Source: an uncultured Rickettsiales bacterium (GTDB lineage Bacteria; Pseudomonadota; Alphaproteobacteria; RF32; CAG-239). From it: a stretch of 64,000 nucleotides of DNA. The position numbers and the translations under genes are program-made. Below, in pieces: positions 27,155-35,054 of the stretch. The stretch covers positions 8,484 through 72,483 of the forward strand of contig URXV01000008.1 in assembly GCA_900551865.1 (NCBI GenBank), read 5' to 3'. The stretch's first letter is position 1. Each line of letters begins with the position of its first letter. The notes beneath the pieces were generated by a model. The model saw only the letters and a program-made list of their open reading frames with translations. It had not been told where the DNA came from and made no database searches.

Positions 27155-27893
27155 ATCTGCCGCTGCGGAAATGAGAAGTTTTTCTCTGTGGTGCGTTTTG
27201 AAGAGCAGTATAAAATTTATATTGCTCTTCAAGCGTACATTTTTATTGTGGTGTTTGGCAAATTTTGCTTTTCTGGTTGTCTTTAGGCAGATTCCAAATG
27301 GCTGGACCAATTCGCTGAGCATCCTGTGGCTTGTTGCCTACTATGTGTTTTGGTGCGTGTTTGTCCGTCATATTCAGCAGCATCCGCCTTATTTTTCCCT
27401 GATTCGCATTTTTAACGGTTTGATTCCCGCCAGCAAAATTATGTTTATTAACATTATAATCTATTTGGTTTTGGTAATTGCTCCATACATTCCGTTATTT
27501 ATGGGTTTTAGGGAGAAATATCTGGAATTTTTTGAGCAATATATGGCTGTTCTGCAAAGCCACAATTCCCTGCCGGGGAAAACGCTGTTTTATGTGTTAA
27601 TGCTGCTGTTGTCTCCGTATACGATAAGCCGGCCGTATCTTGCCTGGTTGTCATCGCTGATAGGAAAAAGCCGCTCAATCATAGATGCTTACAAAAAGAC
27701 GCAAGGCAACTACTGGAATTTTGTCTTTTGCGCGGTTGTTATGAGCGGGCTGTTTGCTCTGTCATATTTTATTGACGTTACTTATAAAACAAGCTCTCTG
27801 ATTTTTGTAATGTCAGTCCTGCCGATATTTTTCAATGTCGTCTTTATTGATATTTACAAAGTATTTTACAAGCGTAGAAAAAATATCAAATAA
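27105..27893 (+). CDS. Multi-pass membrane protein of unknown function
   Basis: 262 residues as drawn, with about five or six transmembrane segments (for example FLLWCLANFAFLVVF, IIIYLVLVIAPYIPLFMG, FVFCAVVMSGLFALSYFI) and a basic N- and C-terminus. It overlaps the coupling ATPase gene by 50 bases if started at ATG 27105; the ATG at 27171, after the upstream stop, is an alternative with weak ribosome binding. Likely co-transcribed with the ATPase. Not recognised. Confidence 0.68.
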   Translation: MTRMQKKRKVLKKTKLKSAAAEMRSFSLWCVLKSSIKFILLFKRTFLLWCLANFAFLVVFRQIPNGWTNSLSILWLVAYYVFWCVFVRHIQQHPPYFSLIRIFNGLIPASKIMFINIIIYLVLVIAPYIPLFMGFREKYLEFFEQYMAVLQSHNSLPGKTLFYVLMLLLSPYTISRPYLAWLSSLIGKSRSIIDAYKKTQGNYWNFVFCAVVMSGLFALSYFIDVTYKTSSLIFVMSVLPIFFNVVFIDIYKVFYKRRKNIK

Positions 27894-27963
27894 CTCTTTT
27901 TATCCGAAACTGCTCGCTTTTAGCCAGGCAGTGAATTTCGCCGTTAAATTTTATCCGGTTTAG

Positions 27964-30036
27964 TTAAGCCGTAATCCGGTTAAAATCCTCTTCTGAAATG
28001 ACCTTGACGCCGAGCTCCTGCGCTTTTTTCAGCTTTGAACCGGCATTTTCTCCCGCAATAACATAGTCCGTATTGGCCGATACCGACCCCGCAACTTTCG
28101 CGCCAAAGGCCAGAGCTTTGCTTTTGGCTTCGCTGCGCGTAAGTGTTGTCAGTGTTCCGGTAAACACGATTGTTTTGCCGAAAATCTCTGACGTCGTATT
28201 GGCAATACCCTCAAACTCTTCAATGCTGACAACGCTCAAAAGGTCGTTAATGACGGCAATATTGTGTTCTTCCTTAAAAAATTCAACAATATCCTTGGCC
28301 ATCGCCGGGCCGATGCCGTCAATGCTGACCAACAGCTGCAAGTCCTGCTGAATCATAGCTTCCATAAAGGTTCTGAAGTTGTGATAATGTTTTGCAATCA
28401 GATATGCCGTCGCCGTTCCGACCTGCCGTATGCCCAAAGCATAAATGAATTTCTGCAGGCTTATATTTTTGCTTTTATTGATGGCGTCAAACAGCTTGCT
28501 GACCGATTTCTTTCCCCAGCCTTCCCTGTTTTCCAGATTTAACGACTGCGAAGCTGAAAACAAATCCGCCGGCTTGTTTCTTTCTTCTAAAGTAAAAATG
28601 TCATACGGCGTTTTTATAATCCCTTCCTTGTAAAATTCGTCAATAACCTTGTCGCCCAACCCCTCAATATTAAAAGCCTCGCGAGATACAAAATGTTTCA
28701 GGCGTTCTACAGCCTGTGCCGGGCAGGAAAGGCCTCCCGTACAGCGCCGAACTGCCTCATCTTCTTCACGAATGGCATGGGCGCCGCATTCCGGACAAAT
28801 GGTCGGAAATTGAAACTCCGGCAGTTCCGTACTTCTTTTTTCCGTCAAGACTGAAACGACTTGGGGAATAACGTCGCCGGCTCTCTGAATGATAACCATA
28901 TCACCGATGCGGATGTCCTTGCGTTTGATTTCATCTTCATTATGCAGTGTCGCGTGCGATACCAGAACCCCGCCGACGTTTACCGGTTCCAAGTCCGCAA
29001 CCGGTGTCAGCGCTCCGGTTCTGCCCACCTGAACGCGAATATTGTTTAATCGTGTGATAGCCTGTTCCGCAGGAAATTTATGGGCAATCGCCCAGCGCGG
29101 TGTCCGTGTCAGAAAGCCGAGTCGCTTTTGCAGTTCCAAATCATTGACTTTGTAAACAATGCCGTCAATGTCATATGGCAGGCCGGCGCGGTTTTCCATA
29201 AGCGTTTCAAAACTGTCCAGAAGTTCCTGCTCATTGCGGCATACTTTATTGTAAGGGTTGACCGGAAAGCCGAGCTCTTTGACGTATTCAAGAAATTCAA
29301 CTTGGCTTTTCCAGCGGATTTCGGAAACCTCACCCCAAGTATAGACCAAAAAGCTGAGCCGCCGTTCTTTCGTAATGCGCGTATCCAGCTGGCGCAGCGA
29401 ACCGGCGGCGGCGTTTCTCGGATTCGCAAACGTTTTTTTGTGCTCTTCTTCATTTTTCTTATTTAGAGCAAGAAAATCCTCTTTTGACATAAACACTTCG
29501 CCGCGGACTTCAAAAACTTCCGGCGCTTCTTTATTTAAAAATAAGGGAAAGCCGCGGATAGCTTTCAAATTCTCTGTAATGTCTTCCCCGATTTTGCCGT
29601 CTCCGCGGGTTGACCCCCGTGTAAAAATACCGTTGACGTATAAGGCTGAAAAAGACAAGCCGTCCATTTTAGGCTCGGAAGTAAAAATGATGTCATCGCT
29701 GCTGTTCAAAAAGCGCTTAATGCTCATAATAAAGTCTTTGAGTTCTTCTTCGCTGAAAATATCCGCCAGAGAAAGCATCGGAACGCTCAATTCAACTTTT
29801 TTAAATTCGCTCTTAACCATTGCTCCGACGCGTTTGGACGGGCTGTCGTCGCGGATAAGGGCCGGGAATTTTGCCTCCAACGCGTCATTCATACGGCGCA
29901 GCTTGTCATAAGCCGCGTCGTCAAGGTACGGCGCATCATTCTGATAATAGGCAATATCGGCTTTTTCTATCTCTTTTGCCAGATATTCCAGTTGTTTTTT
30001 TGCCTCATCTTCTGTAATATTTCTTATATCAAACAT
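27964..30036 (-). CDS. ligA: NAD-dependent DNA ligase
   Basis: 690 residues. Seals nicks during replication and repair using NAD. The adenylation domain has the KxDG motif PKMDG with Lys123; the OB-fold, a four-Cys zinc finger (CPECGAH, then CTGGLSCPAQ), helix-hairpin-helix repeats and a C-terminal BRCT domain (SANTDYVIAGENAGSKLKKAQ) follow in the standard order and length. All catalytic elements are intact. In relatives ligA often follows recN; here it is 22 kb away, which suggests rearrangement. Confidence 0.97.
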   Translation of the reverse strand: MFDIRNITEDEAKKQLEYLAKEIEKADIAYYQNDAPYLDDAAYDKLRRMNDALEAKFPALIRDDSPSKRVGAMVKSEFKKVELSVPMLSLADIFSEEELKDFIMSIKRFLNSSDDIIFTSEPKMDGLSFSALYVNGIFTRGSTRGDGKIGEDITENLKAIRGFPLFLNKEAPEVFEVRGEVFMSKEDFLALNKKNEEEHKKTFANPRNAAAGSLRQLDTRITKERRLSFLVYTWGEVSEIRWKSQVEFLEYVKELGFPVNPYNKVCRNEQELLDSFETLMENRAGLPYDIDGIVYKVNDLELQKRLGFLTRTPRWAIAHKFPAEQAITRLNNIRVQVGRTGALTPVADLEPVNVGGVLVSHATLHNEDEIKRKDIRIGDMVIIQRAGDVIPQVVSVLTEKRSTELPEFQFPTICPECGAHAIREEDEAVRRCTGGLSCPAQAVERLKHFVSREAFNIEGLGDKVIDEFYKEGIIKTPYDIFTLEERNKPADLFSASQSLNLENREGWGKKSVSKLFDAINKSKNISLQKFIYALGIRQVGTATAYLIAKHYHNFRTFMEAMIQQDLQLLVSIDGIGPAMAKDIVEFFKEEHNIAVINDLLSVVSIEEFEGIANTTSEIFGKTIVFTGTLTTLTRSEAKSKALAFGAKVAGSVSANTDYVIAGENAGSKLKKAQELGVKVISEEDFNRITA

Positions 30037-30238
30037 AAAGAAAACTCCTATTTGTCAGTTCACTATACAAAATCATTGACAAACTGTCATATGTGAAATA
30101 AATTATCCGCAACTTTTTGAGGAAATATAATGTCTGCAAATATAAATACAAAGCTGTTGAAGATAAAACGCCGGAAAAATAATATTCCGCCGTTGGTTTT
30201 GTGTTGTTAATTTGATATGACAATATAAATGGAAAATG

Positions 30239-30263
30239 AGCGGGATTATGTCCCGCTTTTTTT
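30239..30263 (+). terminator. Terminator-like hairpin in the leader of the GNAT-like gene
   Basis: AGCGGGA, a 5-base loop and TCCCGCT followed by seven T form a compact intrinsic terminator-like hairpin, only 15 bases before the start codon at 30278. No plus-strand gene lies upstream within the 200 bases to ligA, so it would end transcripts starting in this gap or attenuate the downstream gene. Confidence 0.5.
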
Positions 30264-30277
30264 ATGAAGTGAGAAAA

Positions 30278-31135
30278 ATGGCAACAGAAATTAAAGTTTA
30301 TCGGATAAACGAAACGGAAATTTGGCAGGGAAAACTGCATAAAGTGAACGGAGAAAACGTTGAAAAAGCCGTGCGCTTTATCCTGCGGCCTCTGAATCCT
30401 GCAGATGCCGAAGCAATGGGAAAGCTTTCGGAAAGCATTTATCGGCATCTGCGTAAAGGTGAGGAATGTTTTATTCACAAACATTCGGGAGAGTACTTTT
30501 ATAACGTATTTGATAACCCTCATCTTCGTTACACGGGAATTTTTGTCGGAGATACGCTGATAGGTATGTCATATTTGAAAATATGTGAAAATTTTCAGGA
30601 ATTGCAGGAAGAATTGCCGAATGCCGAATATGATTTTTTTCAGGCGGAACGTAATGGAGGAAAAAACCGGATAGCTTCTTTCGGGGCAGATTCTGTTTTG
30701 CCTGAATATCGCGGCAATGCCTTAAATTCCGTTATGGTGAACTATCGTCTCAAATTGGCTGAACAAATGGGATGTACAGACTGTACCTCTATTGTCGACA
30801 GGAAAAACAAATGGAATATGGCACCATATTTTTCTGGGCGGTTTAATCTTTTTGCGACGGCAGTAGATCCATCCGATGGAGGGAAAATATCTTTGTTGCA
30901 CCGCCCCCTCGGGAAAGAAACGGTTCTTTCCTGTTTTAAGCCGAGAATTATGCTCCCTTTTGACCGCTTTGAACTGATTGACGGGTTAATCGGCCGGGGG
31001 TTCATCGGCATAGATTTTAATCGGGAAACAGGCGGGGTTTTGTTTGCCCATTCCTCATATTATACAAACAAGGGGCGCACGATAGACGGTATTCAGCTGT
31101 TACAGCAAAGAAAAATGGCCGGAATGTCTTTATAG
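30278..31135 (+). CDS. GNAT-like acetyltransferase, uncertain family
   Basis: 285 residues. The middle resembles an N-acetyltransferase core: RYTGIFVGDTLIGMSYLKI, then IASFGADSVLPEYRGNALNSVMVNYRLKLAEQMGC, where PEYRGNALNS is a weak version of the acetyl-CoA loop. The C-terminal third is not recognised. ATG 30278 is preferred over 30236 because the longer start overlaps a terminator-like hairpin. Upstream AT-rich DNA may hold a promoter. Monocistronic. Confidence 0.65.
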   Translation: MATEIKVYRINETEIWQGKLHKVNGENVEKAVRFILRPLNPADAEAMGKLSESIYRHLRKGEECFIHKHSGEYFYNVFDNPHLRYTGIFVGDTLIGMSYLKICENFQELQEELPNAEYDFFQAERNGGKNRIASFGADSVLPEYRGNALNSVMVNYRLKLAEQMGCTDCTSIVDRKNKWNMAPYFSGRFNLFATAVDPSDGGKISLLHRPLGKETVLSCFKPRIMLPFDRFELIDGLIGRGFIGIDFNRETGGVLFAHSSYYTNKGRTIDGIQLLQQRKMAGMSL

Positions 31136-31235
31136 CAGAAAGTTTTTTAGCGATTCCCGAAAAGATTTTTCTTGCGAACTGGAATAAGTTACATTATCAT
31201 ATTATATGTAACATCAATTTTAATTGGAGGCAACC

Positions 31236-31775
31236 ATAGCTACAGAAAACACGAATGCGCCAGTACGTGAGAATGACGGGCCGCGCATTAACAGAGAAAT
31301 TAAAGCCAAAGAAGTTCGTTTAATTAATTATAACGGGGAAAACGCAGGTGTAGTTTCCTTGGCGGAAGCTTTAAAAATAGCTCAGGAGGTAGGGCTTGAT
31401 TTGATTGAGATTTCGCCTCAGGTAACCCCGCCGGTCTGCAAGGTTCTTGACTATGGCAAATATAAATATGAAATGCAGAAGAAGAAGAACGAAGCCAAAA
31501 AGAACCAAAAGGTCGTGAGCATAAAAGAGTTGAAATTACGCCCGATGATTGATACGCATGATTATGAAGTCAAGGTTAAACAGGCAAAAAAATTTTTAGC
31601 CCAAGGTGACAAAGTTAAATTTACCATGCGTTATAAAGGGCGCGAAATGAGCGCAAATGATTTGGGAAAAGAAATTTTAAATAAGCTTTTGGAAGATTTG
31701 GACGGATTGTGCAAAGTCGATTCTGCTCCTAAGATGGAAGGCAAGCAGATGTTTATGATTGTATCTCCGGCCTGA
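31236..31775 (+). CDS. infC: Translation initiation factor IF-3 (ATA start codon)
   Basis: 179 residues. Blocks non-initiator tRNA and 50S joining on the 30S subunit. N-domain motif GPRINREIKAKEVRLI and C-domain VKVKQAKKFLAQGDKVKFTMRYKGRE are typical. No ATG, GTG or TTG gives a good fit: GGAGG at 31226-31230 sits 5 bases before an in-frame ATA at 31236, followed by ATENTNAPVREN. IF-3 genes often use a rare AUU-type start that IF-3 itself rejects (autoregulation); AUA here fits that known pattern. The TTG at 31224 overlaps the ribosome site and is unlikely. Usually followed by rpmI-rplT; here a terminator follows instead. Confidence 0.93.
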   Translation: MATENTNAPVRENDGPRINREIKAKEVRLINYNGENAGVVSLAEALKIAQEVGLDLIEISPQVTPPVCKVLDYGKYKYEMQKKKNEAKKNQKVVSIKELKLRPMIDTHDYEVKVKQAKKFLAQGDKVKFTMRYKGREMSANDLGKEILNKLLEDLDGLCKVDSAPKMEGKQMFMIVSPA

Positions 31776-31795
31776 TGGCTACCCGCAGGATTAAA

Positions 31796-31828
31796 AGAAG
31801 CACCGCTAAAGAACGGTGCTTCTTTTGT
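31796..31828 (+). terminator. Intrinsic terminator of infC
   Basis: AGAAGCACCG (31796-31805) pairs perfectly with CGGTGCTTCT (31814-31823) across an 8-base loop, followed by TTTTGT. This ends the infC transcript and excludes cotranscription of rpmI-rplT here. Confidence 0.85.
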
Positions 31829-32073
31829 ATTATCTTTTGATTTGTCAAAATGTTTATGAAAAGACTCAAATAAATATTATAATATCTTCCGCATTAATGG
31901 ACGAAGCCAAATCGTTAGTCCCTCAATTGATTAATTGCGGTTTGTTAAAAAGTTTCAATTATTTTTTATAGCAGGCTGCCAAAGGTTAATAAATAAAGTC
32001 AACGCATAATATTAACTGTTTTTTATAGAATTTGATATAGACTACACACAATATACGGAAAATAGTTTCGTAT

Positions 32074-32278
32074 AGAGTGCCTGAAATACAGGTGCGGAGC
32101 CTTGAACAGCTCTTTCTAACAGCCAGTGTTGATATAGCACTGCAAACAACTATATCCCCGACTACGGTCGGGGAGCTTTAGGTGTATGTACAAGAGCTAT
32201 GCTCTAAAGACCTAAAGGATTATGCTGTTAGTAATTGTTCAACTCCCTGACCGCCTGTTTTTTAGGGTGGTTTTTTTT
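32074..32278 (+). ncRNA. Structured leader RNA, copy 1, upstream of a prepilin-like gene
   Basis: Predicted cis-acting RNA; no known family recognised. Helices visible: two 5' hairpins (CCTG/CAGG near 32082; GAGC/GCTC near 32097-32111); closing helix CTAACAGC (32116-32123) with GCTGTTAG (32224-32231); hairpin CAGTG/CACTG with loop containing GATATA (32131-32136), which can pair with TATATC (32151-32156) as a pseudoknot; CCCCGAC/GTCGGGG (32156-32173) on a UACG tetraloop; CTTTAGGT (32176-32183) with ACCTAAAG (32210-32217) enclosing AGAGC/GCTCT. A second copy at 59951-60188 keeps this layout with compensatory changes. A weak promoter (TTGATA, TATACG near 32032-32058) may drive it. Confidence 0.75.
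32249..32278 (+). terminator. Terminator at the end of leader RNA copy 1
   Basis: ACCGCC (32250-32255) pairs with GGTGGT (32266-32271, one G-U) and is followed by eight T, ending about 20 bases before the prepilin-like start codon. The position suggests a conditional transcription terminator. The preceding AACTCCCTGACCGCC is conserved in copy 2. Confidence 0.7.
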
Positions 32279-32299
32279 GAAGAATTAAACGGGAGCAAA

Positions 32300-32965
32300 A
32301 TTTTATCACAAAAAATAGATGAGGCAGGGCGTTCTATGATAGAAATGCTGGGAGTCCTCGCCATTGTCGGTGTTTTATCTGTCGGTGGAATTGCCGGTTA
32401 CTCAAAAGCGATGGCCAAAAACAAGAATATCAAGTTGATTGATCAGATTAATACTCTAAGCATGAATATAAGAACTTTGTTTTCCCCTCAAAGAAATTAT
32501 AAAGGGTTGGATATTGAAACTATTGTAAATCTGGGAGGGGCGGCAAATATGCAAAATGCATCGGCAAATGGCAGCTCTATGACGCTGATTCATGCCTGGG
32601 GAGGAAAAATTGCTGTTGAAACGGTAACTCAAAAGAAAGCAGGCGATGACCAGGCTTTTTTAATTTTTGCCGACAATATTCCTCAGGAGACCTGCATGGC
32701 GATTATTACTTCAAATTGGGGAGAAGGGGGAGGGCAAACAGACTTAGTTGCGATGATGGTCATTAATAATAAACGCGATACGGCTATAGTGTATGAAAAA
32801 TTGAATATCCCAAACATCGAAATTTCCGGTAACAAATCCAATGGCCGTTGGGGAATTTTTTCGCAAAACAGTTCAAAAAAATGGCGTCTGCCAGCCGCCA
32901 TGGAAACAGCATACGAAGTATGTAATTATGATGATATGGCACTCATTGCATGGAAATATAATTAA
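32300..32965 (+). CDS. Prepilin-like protein (type II/IV pseudopilin N-terminus), ATT start proposed
   Basis: 221 residues as drawn. The N-terminus AGRSMIEMLGVLAIVGVLSV is a prepilin signal: cleavage after Gly, Glu at +5 of the mature protein, then a hydrophobic helix. No ATG, GTG or TTG lies between the terminator and this motif; an ATT at 32300, 4 bases after GGGAG, gives MLSQKIDEAGRS, matching the leader of the second prepilin (MLENHNQYGRS). The remainder is not recognised and has few Cys. An upstream ATG at 32222 lies within the leader RNA and is unlikely. Assembly genes for a pilus or type II system are not in the window. Confidence 0.75.
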   Translation: MLSQKIDEAGRSMIEMLGVLAIVGVLSVGGIAGYSKAMAKNKNIKLIDQINTLSMNIRTLFSPQRNYKGLDIETIVNLGGAANMQNASANGSSMTLIHAWGGKIAVETVTQKKAGDDQAFLIFADNIPQETCMAIITSNWGEGGGQTDLVAMMVINNKRDTAIVYEKLNIPNIEISGNKSNGRWGIFSQNSSKKWRLPAAMETAYEVCNYDDMALIAWKYN

Positions 32966-32992
32966 AAAAGCTTGATTGGGATTTTTACCATA

Positions 32993-33021
32993 CAAAAAAG
33001 GGCTTGAAACCCAAGCCCTTC
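32993..33021 (-). terminator. Bidirectional terminator between prepilin-like gene and fba
   Basis: AAGGGCTTG and CAAGCCCTT form a 9-bp stem with a 5-base loop. Read on the minus strand it is followed by a run of T, ending the fba transcript; on the plus strand it may also stop the prepilin-like transcript. Confidence 0.8.
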
Positions 33022-33041
33022 GCTGTATTTAAAGCAGAAAA

Positions 33042-34088
33042 TTATTTCCCGTCAGCATATCTTTTTGCCATAGCCGACAACGGAACCGGTTTGATTTTAT
33101 CGGCATTTCCCGCAGCGCCAAAGGCAACATAACGGTCAATGCAGACTTTCTTCATTTCTTCGATTGCCGGTTTCAGATATTTGCGCGGGTCAAATTCTTT
33201 CGGATTTTCCGCAAACAGTCTTCTGATAGCGCCCGTAATGGCCATACGGCAGTCTGTATCGACGTTAACTTTGCGAACGCCGGATTTAATGCCGCGTACG
33301 ATTTCTTCGACCGGAACGCCGAAAGTCTGCGGAATAGCGCCGCCATAAGCATTGATTAAATCTTGCAGTTCCTGCGGAACGGAAGAGGAACCGTGCATAA
33401 CCATATGCGTATTCGGCAGTTTCGCATGGATTTTTTCAATAACGTCAATTGCCAGAATATCTCCTGTCGGCTTGCGTGTAAACTTATATGCGCCGTGAGA
33501 AGTCCCGACAGCGACGGCCAAAGCATCAATGTTGGTTTCTGCTACAAATTTAGCCGCTTCGTCCGGATCCGTTACCAGACGTTTCTTATCAATAACACCT
33601 TCTGCGCCGTGTCCGTCTTCTTTATCCCCTTTGCCGGTTTCCAAAGAGCCGATAACGCCGAGTTCGCCTTCGACGGAAGCGCCGACGGCATGGGCGCGGG
33701 CAACGACTTCCTTGGTAACATGAACATTATATTCAAAGGAAGAAGGAGTCTTGCCGTCAGCTTCCAACGAACCGTCCATCATAACCGAAGAATATCCGTT
33801 AACCAAAGCTGATTGGCAAATGTCGACAGATGAACCATGATCCTGGTGCAAACAAATCGGCAATTCCGGATACATTTCAATTCCGGCCGCAATCATGTGG
33901 CGAATCATCGGGTCGCCGGCAAATTTTCTCGCCCCTGTAGACGTCTGGATAATAACCGGAGCGTTAACTTCTTTGGCCGCTTCCAAAACGGCGATAATTT
34001 GCTCCATGTCATTAATGTTGAATGCCGGAACACCGTAATTGTTTTCGGCAGCATGGTCTAGTATTTGACGCATAGAAACTAAAGGCAT
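33042..34088 (-). CDS. fba: Fructose-bisphosphate aldolase, class II
   Basis: 348 residues. Zinc-dependent aldolase of glycolysis and gluconeogenesis. Motifs: YGVPAFNINDMEQ at the N-terminus, CLHQDHGSS with zinc ligands, the EGELGVIGSLE acidic loop, and VAVGTSHGAYKF with MHGSSSVP. Its 'Calvin-cycle' subtype (about 345 residues, PLVSMRQILDHAAE opening) is common in alphaproteobacteria. The start ATG at 34088 is followed by the conserved N-terminus. Monocistronic, with a clear terminator downstream. Confidence 0.96.
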   Translation of the reverse strand: MPLVSMRQILDHAAENNYGVPAFNINDMEQIIAVLEAAKEVNAPVIIQTSTGARKFAGDPMIRHMIAAGIEMYPELPICLHQDHGSSVDICQSALVNGYSSVMMDGSLEADGKTPSSFEYNVHVTKEVVARAHAVGASVEGELGVIGSLETGKGDKEDGHGAEGVIDKKRLVTDPDEAAKFVAETNIDALAVAVGTSHGAYKFTRKPTGDILAIDVIEKIHAKLPNTHMVMHGSSSVPQELQDLINAYGGAIPQTFGVPVEEIVRGIKSGVRKVNVDTDCRMAITGAIRRLFAENPKEFDPRKYLKPAIEEMKKVCIDRYVAFGAAGNADKIKPVPLSAMAKRYADGK

Positions 34089-34239
34089 TATATTCTCCTT
34101 ATTAAATATTAATTCTCATCAGTAAATATATAAATTTGCCGTACATTTGCAAGCAATTTTTCATAAATTAAGCGGCCGGTGAATTTTTCCCGCCGGGTGA
34201 TGGTCTTATCCCAAAAGGCGGGGATACAAAAAAGCAAAG

Positions 34240-34262
34240 AAAAAGCCCGGTCAATCGGGCTC
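34240..34262 (-). terminator. Terminator of the small basic protein gene
   Basis: On the minus strand AGCCCG, a 6-base loop and CGGGCT are followed by TTTTC, starting about 30 bases after the stop of the small gene at 34292. Confidence 0.65.
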
Positions 34263-34291
34263 TTGCATATTTTGAAAACTGATTTTTATGT

Positions 34292-34510
34292 TTAAGCGAC
34301 TTCTTTTTGCTTTTTAAACAGGATAACATTGTTAAGGTCGTGCTTTATCGCTTTATCGGAACAAATACCTGTCGCTAATGTTTTGTAATTGCTTATAACC
34401 AAACCGCGTACAGCTGCTTTGCTGACGCAGATTCCGCCGGCAATCTTTTTGCCGCCGGCTTTGGCAAAAGCATTCCTCTTCGTCTCGTTGTTAATTGTTG
34501 CCTTAATCAT
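34292..34510 (-). CDS. Small basic hypothetical protein
   Basis: 72 residues starting MIKATINNETKRNAFAK, rich in Lys, Ala and Gly with two Cys residues (GGICVSK, TGICSDK). AGGAAA lies about 6 bases before ATG 34510, and a terminator lies just after the stop, which together support a real gene. No signal peptide or membrane segment. Not recognised. An upstream in-frame ATG at 34549 lacks a ribosome-binding site. Confidence 0.55.
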   Translation of the reverse strand: MIKATINNETKRNAFAKAGGKKIAGGICVSKAAVRGLVISNYKTLATGICSDKAIKHDLNNVILFKKQKEVA

Positions 34511-34780
34511 ATTTGTTTCCTTTCTTATTATTGACATAATAAATGACACCTTTAATTATTTTTGTCAATACTTATTTTGCGCATCTTGCAAAAATAAAAA
34601 AATAACTTCCCACAACTATATATAGCGGCAAAAACTTAAATTAAAGTAAAGAAAGTTAAATATTTTTGTCTAAATAAGAACCATAGAAACATATCCGCAT
34701 TTGAAATATCGGTGGCAGCGTCTGCATAAATTGGAAAAGCGTTGACAGCATTATCTCTCTATAAGCGAAAATAAGGTACA

Positions 34781-34808
34781 AAAAAAGCCTGCTTTCACAG
34801 CAGGCCTT
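34781..34808 (-). terminator. Terminator after tRNA-Ser
   Basis: Minus-strand GCCTGCT, short loop and AGCAGGC followed by seven T immediately after the tRNA 3' end. Confidence 0.8.
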
Positions 34809-34812
34809 TAAC

Positions 34813-34900
34813 TGGCGGAGTGTACAGGACTCGAACCTGTGCATCCTTATTCGGGATGACGGATTAGCAATCCGCTGCATTACCTCTCTGCCAACACTCC
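34813..34900 (-). tRNA. tRNA-Ser (GCT anticodon)
   Basis: Read on the minus strand: acceptor GGAGTGT pairs with ACACTCC, discriminator G and encoded CCA follow. The anticodon loop TTGCTAA gives anticodon GCT (serine AGC/AGU codons). The long variable arm CATCC/GGATG is typical of serine tRNAs, and the T arm carries GGTTCGAGTCC. Its own terminator follows. Confidence 0.95.
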
Positions 34901-35054
34901 GTAACTTGATTTTGTTTACATTATGTTTTTATTCGCGTCAACATATTTTTTTCAGATTATGCATTTTATTAGATATGCACCGTTTTCATTTATTTACTGC
35001 ATTTTAAACAAATTGCTATATAGTACAGCCAATAAAAAGCTATGGAGAAAAAAT

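Noticed and set aside
30029..30523. 164-codon minus-strand frame upstream of ligA
   Set aside because: Overlaps the GNAT-like gene on the other strand and the ligA start; no family resemblance.
32074..32278. Known c-di-GMP (GEMM), cobalamin or yybP-ykoY riboswitch
   Set aside because: Pilin genes made c-di-GMP attractive, and GGGGAG recalls yybP-ykoY, but the conserved cores of those classes are not present.
32222..32299. Prepilin-like gene start at ATG 32222
   Set aside because: This ATG lies in the closing helix of the leader RNA and the extension would run through the terminator hairpin.
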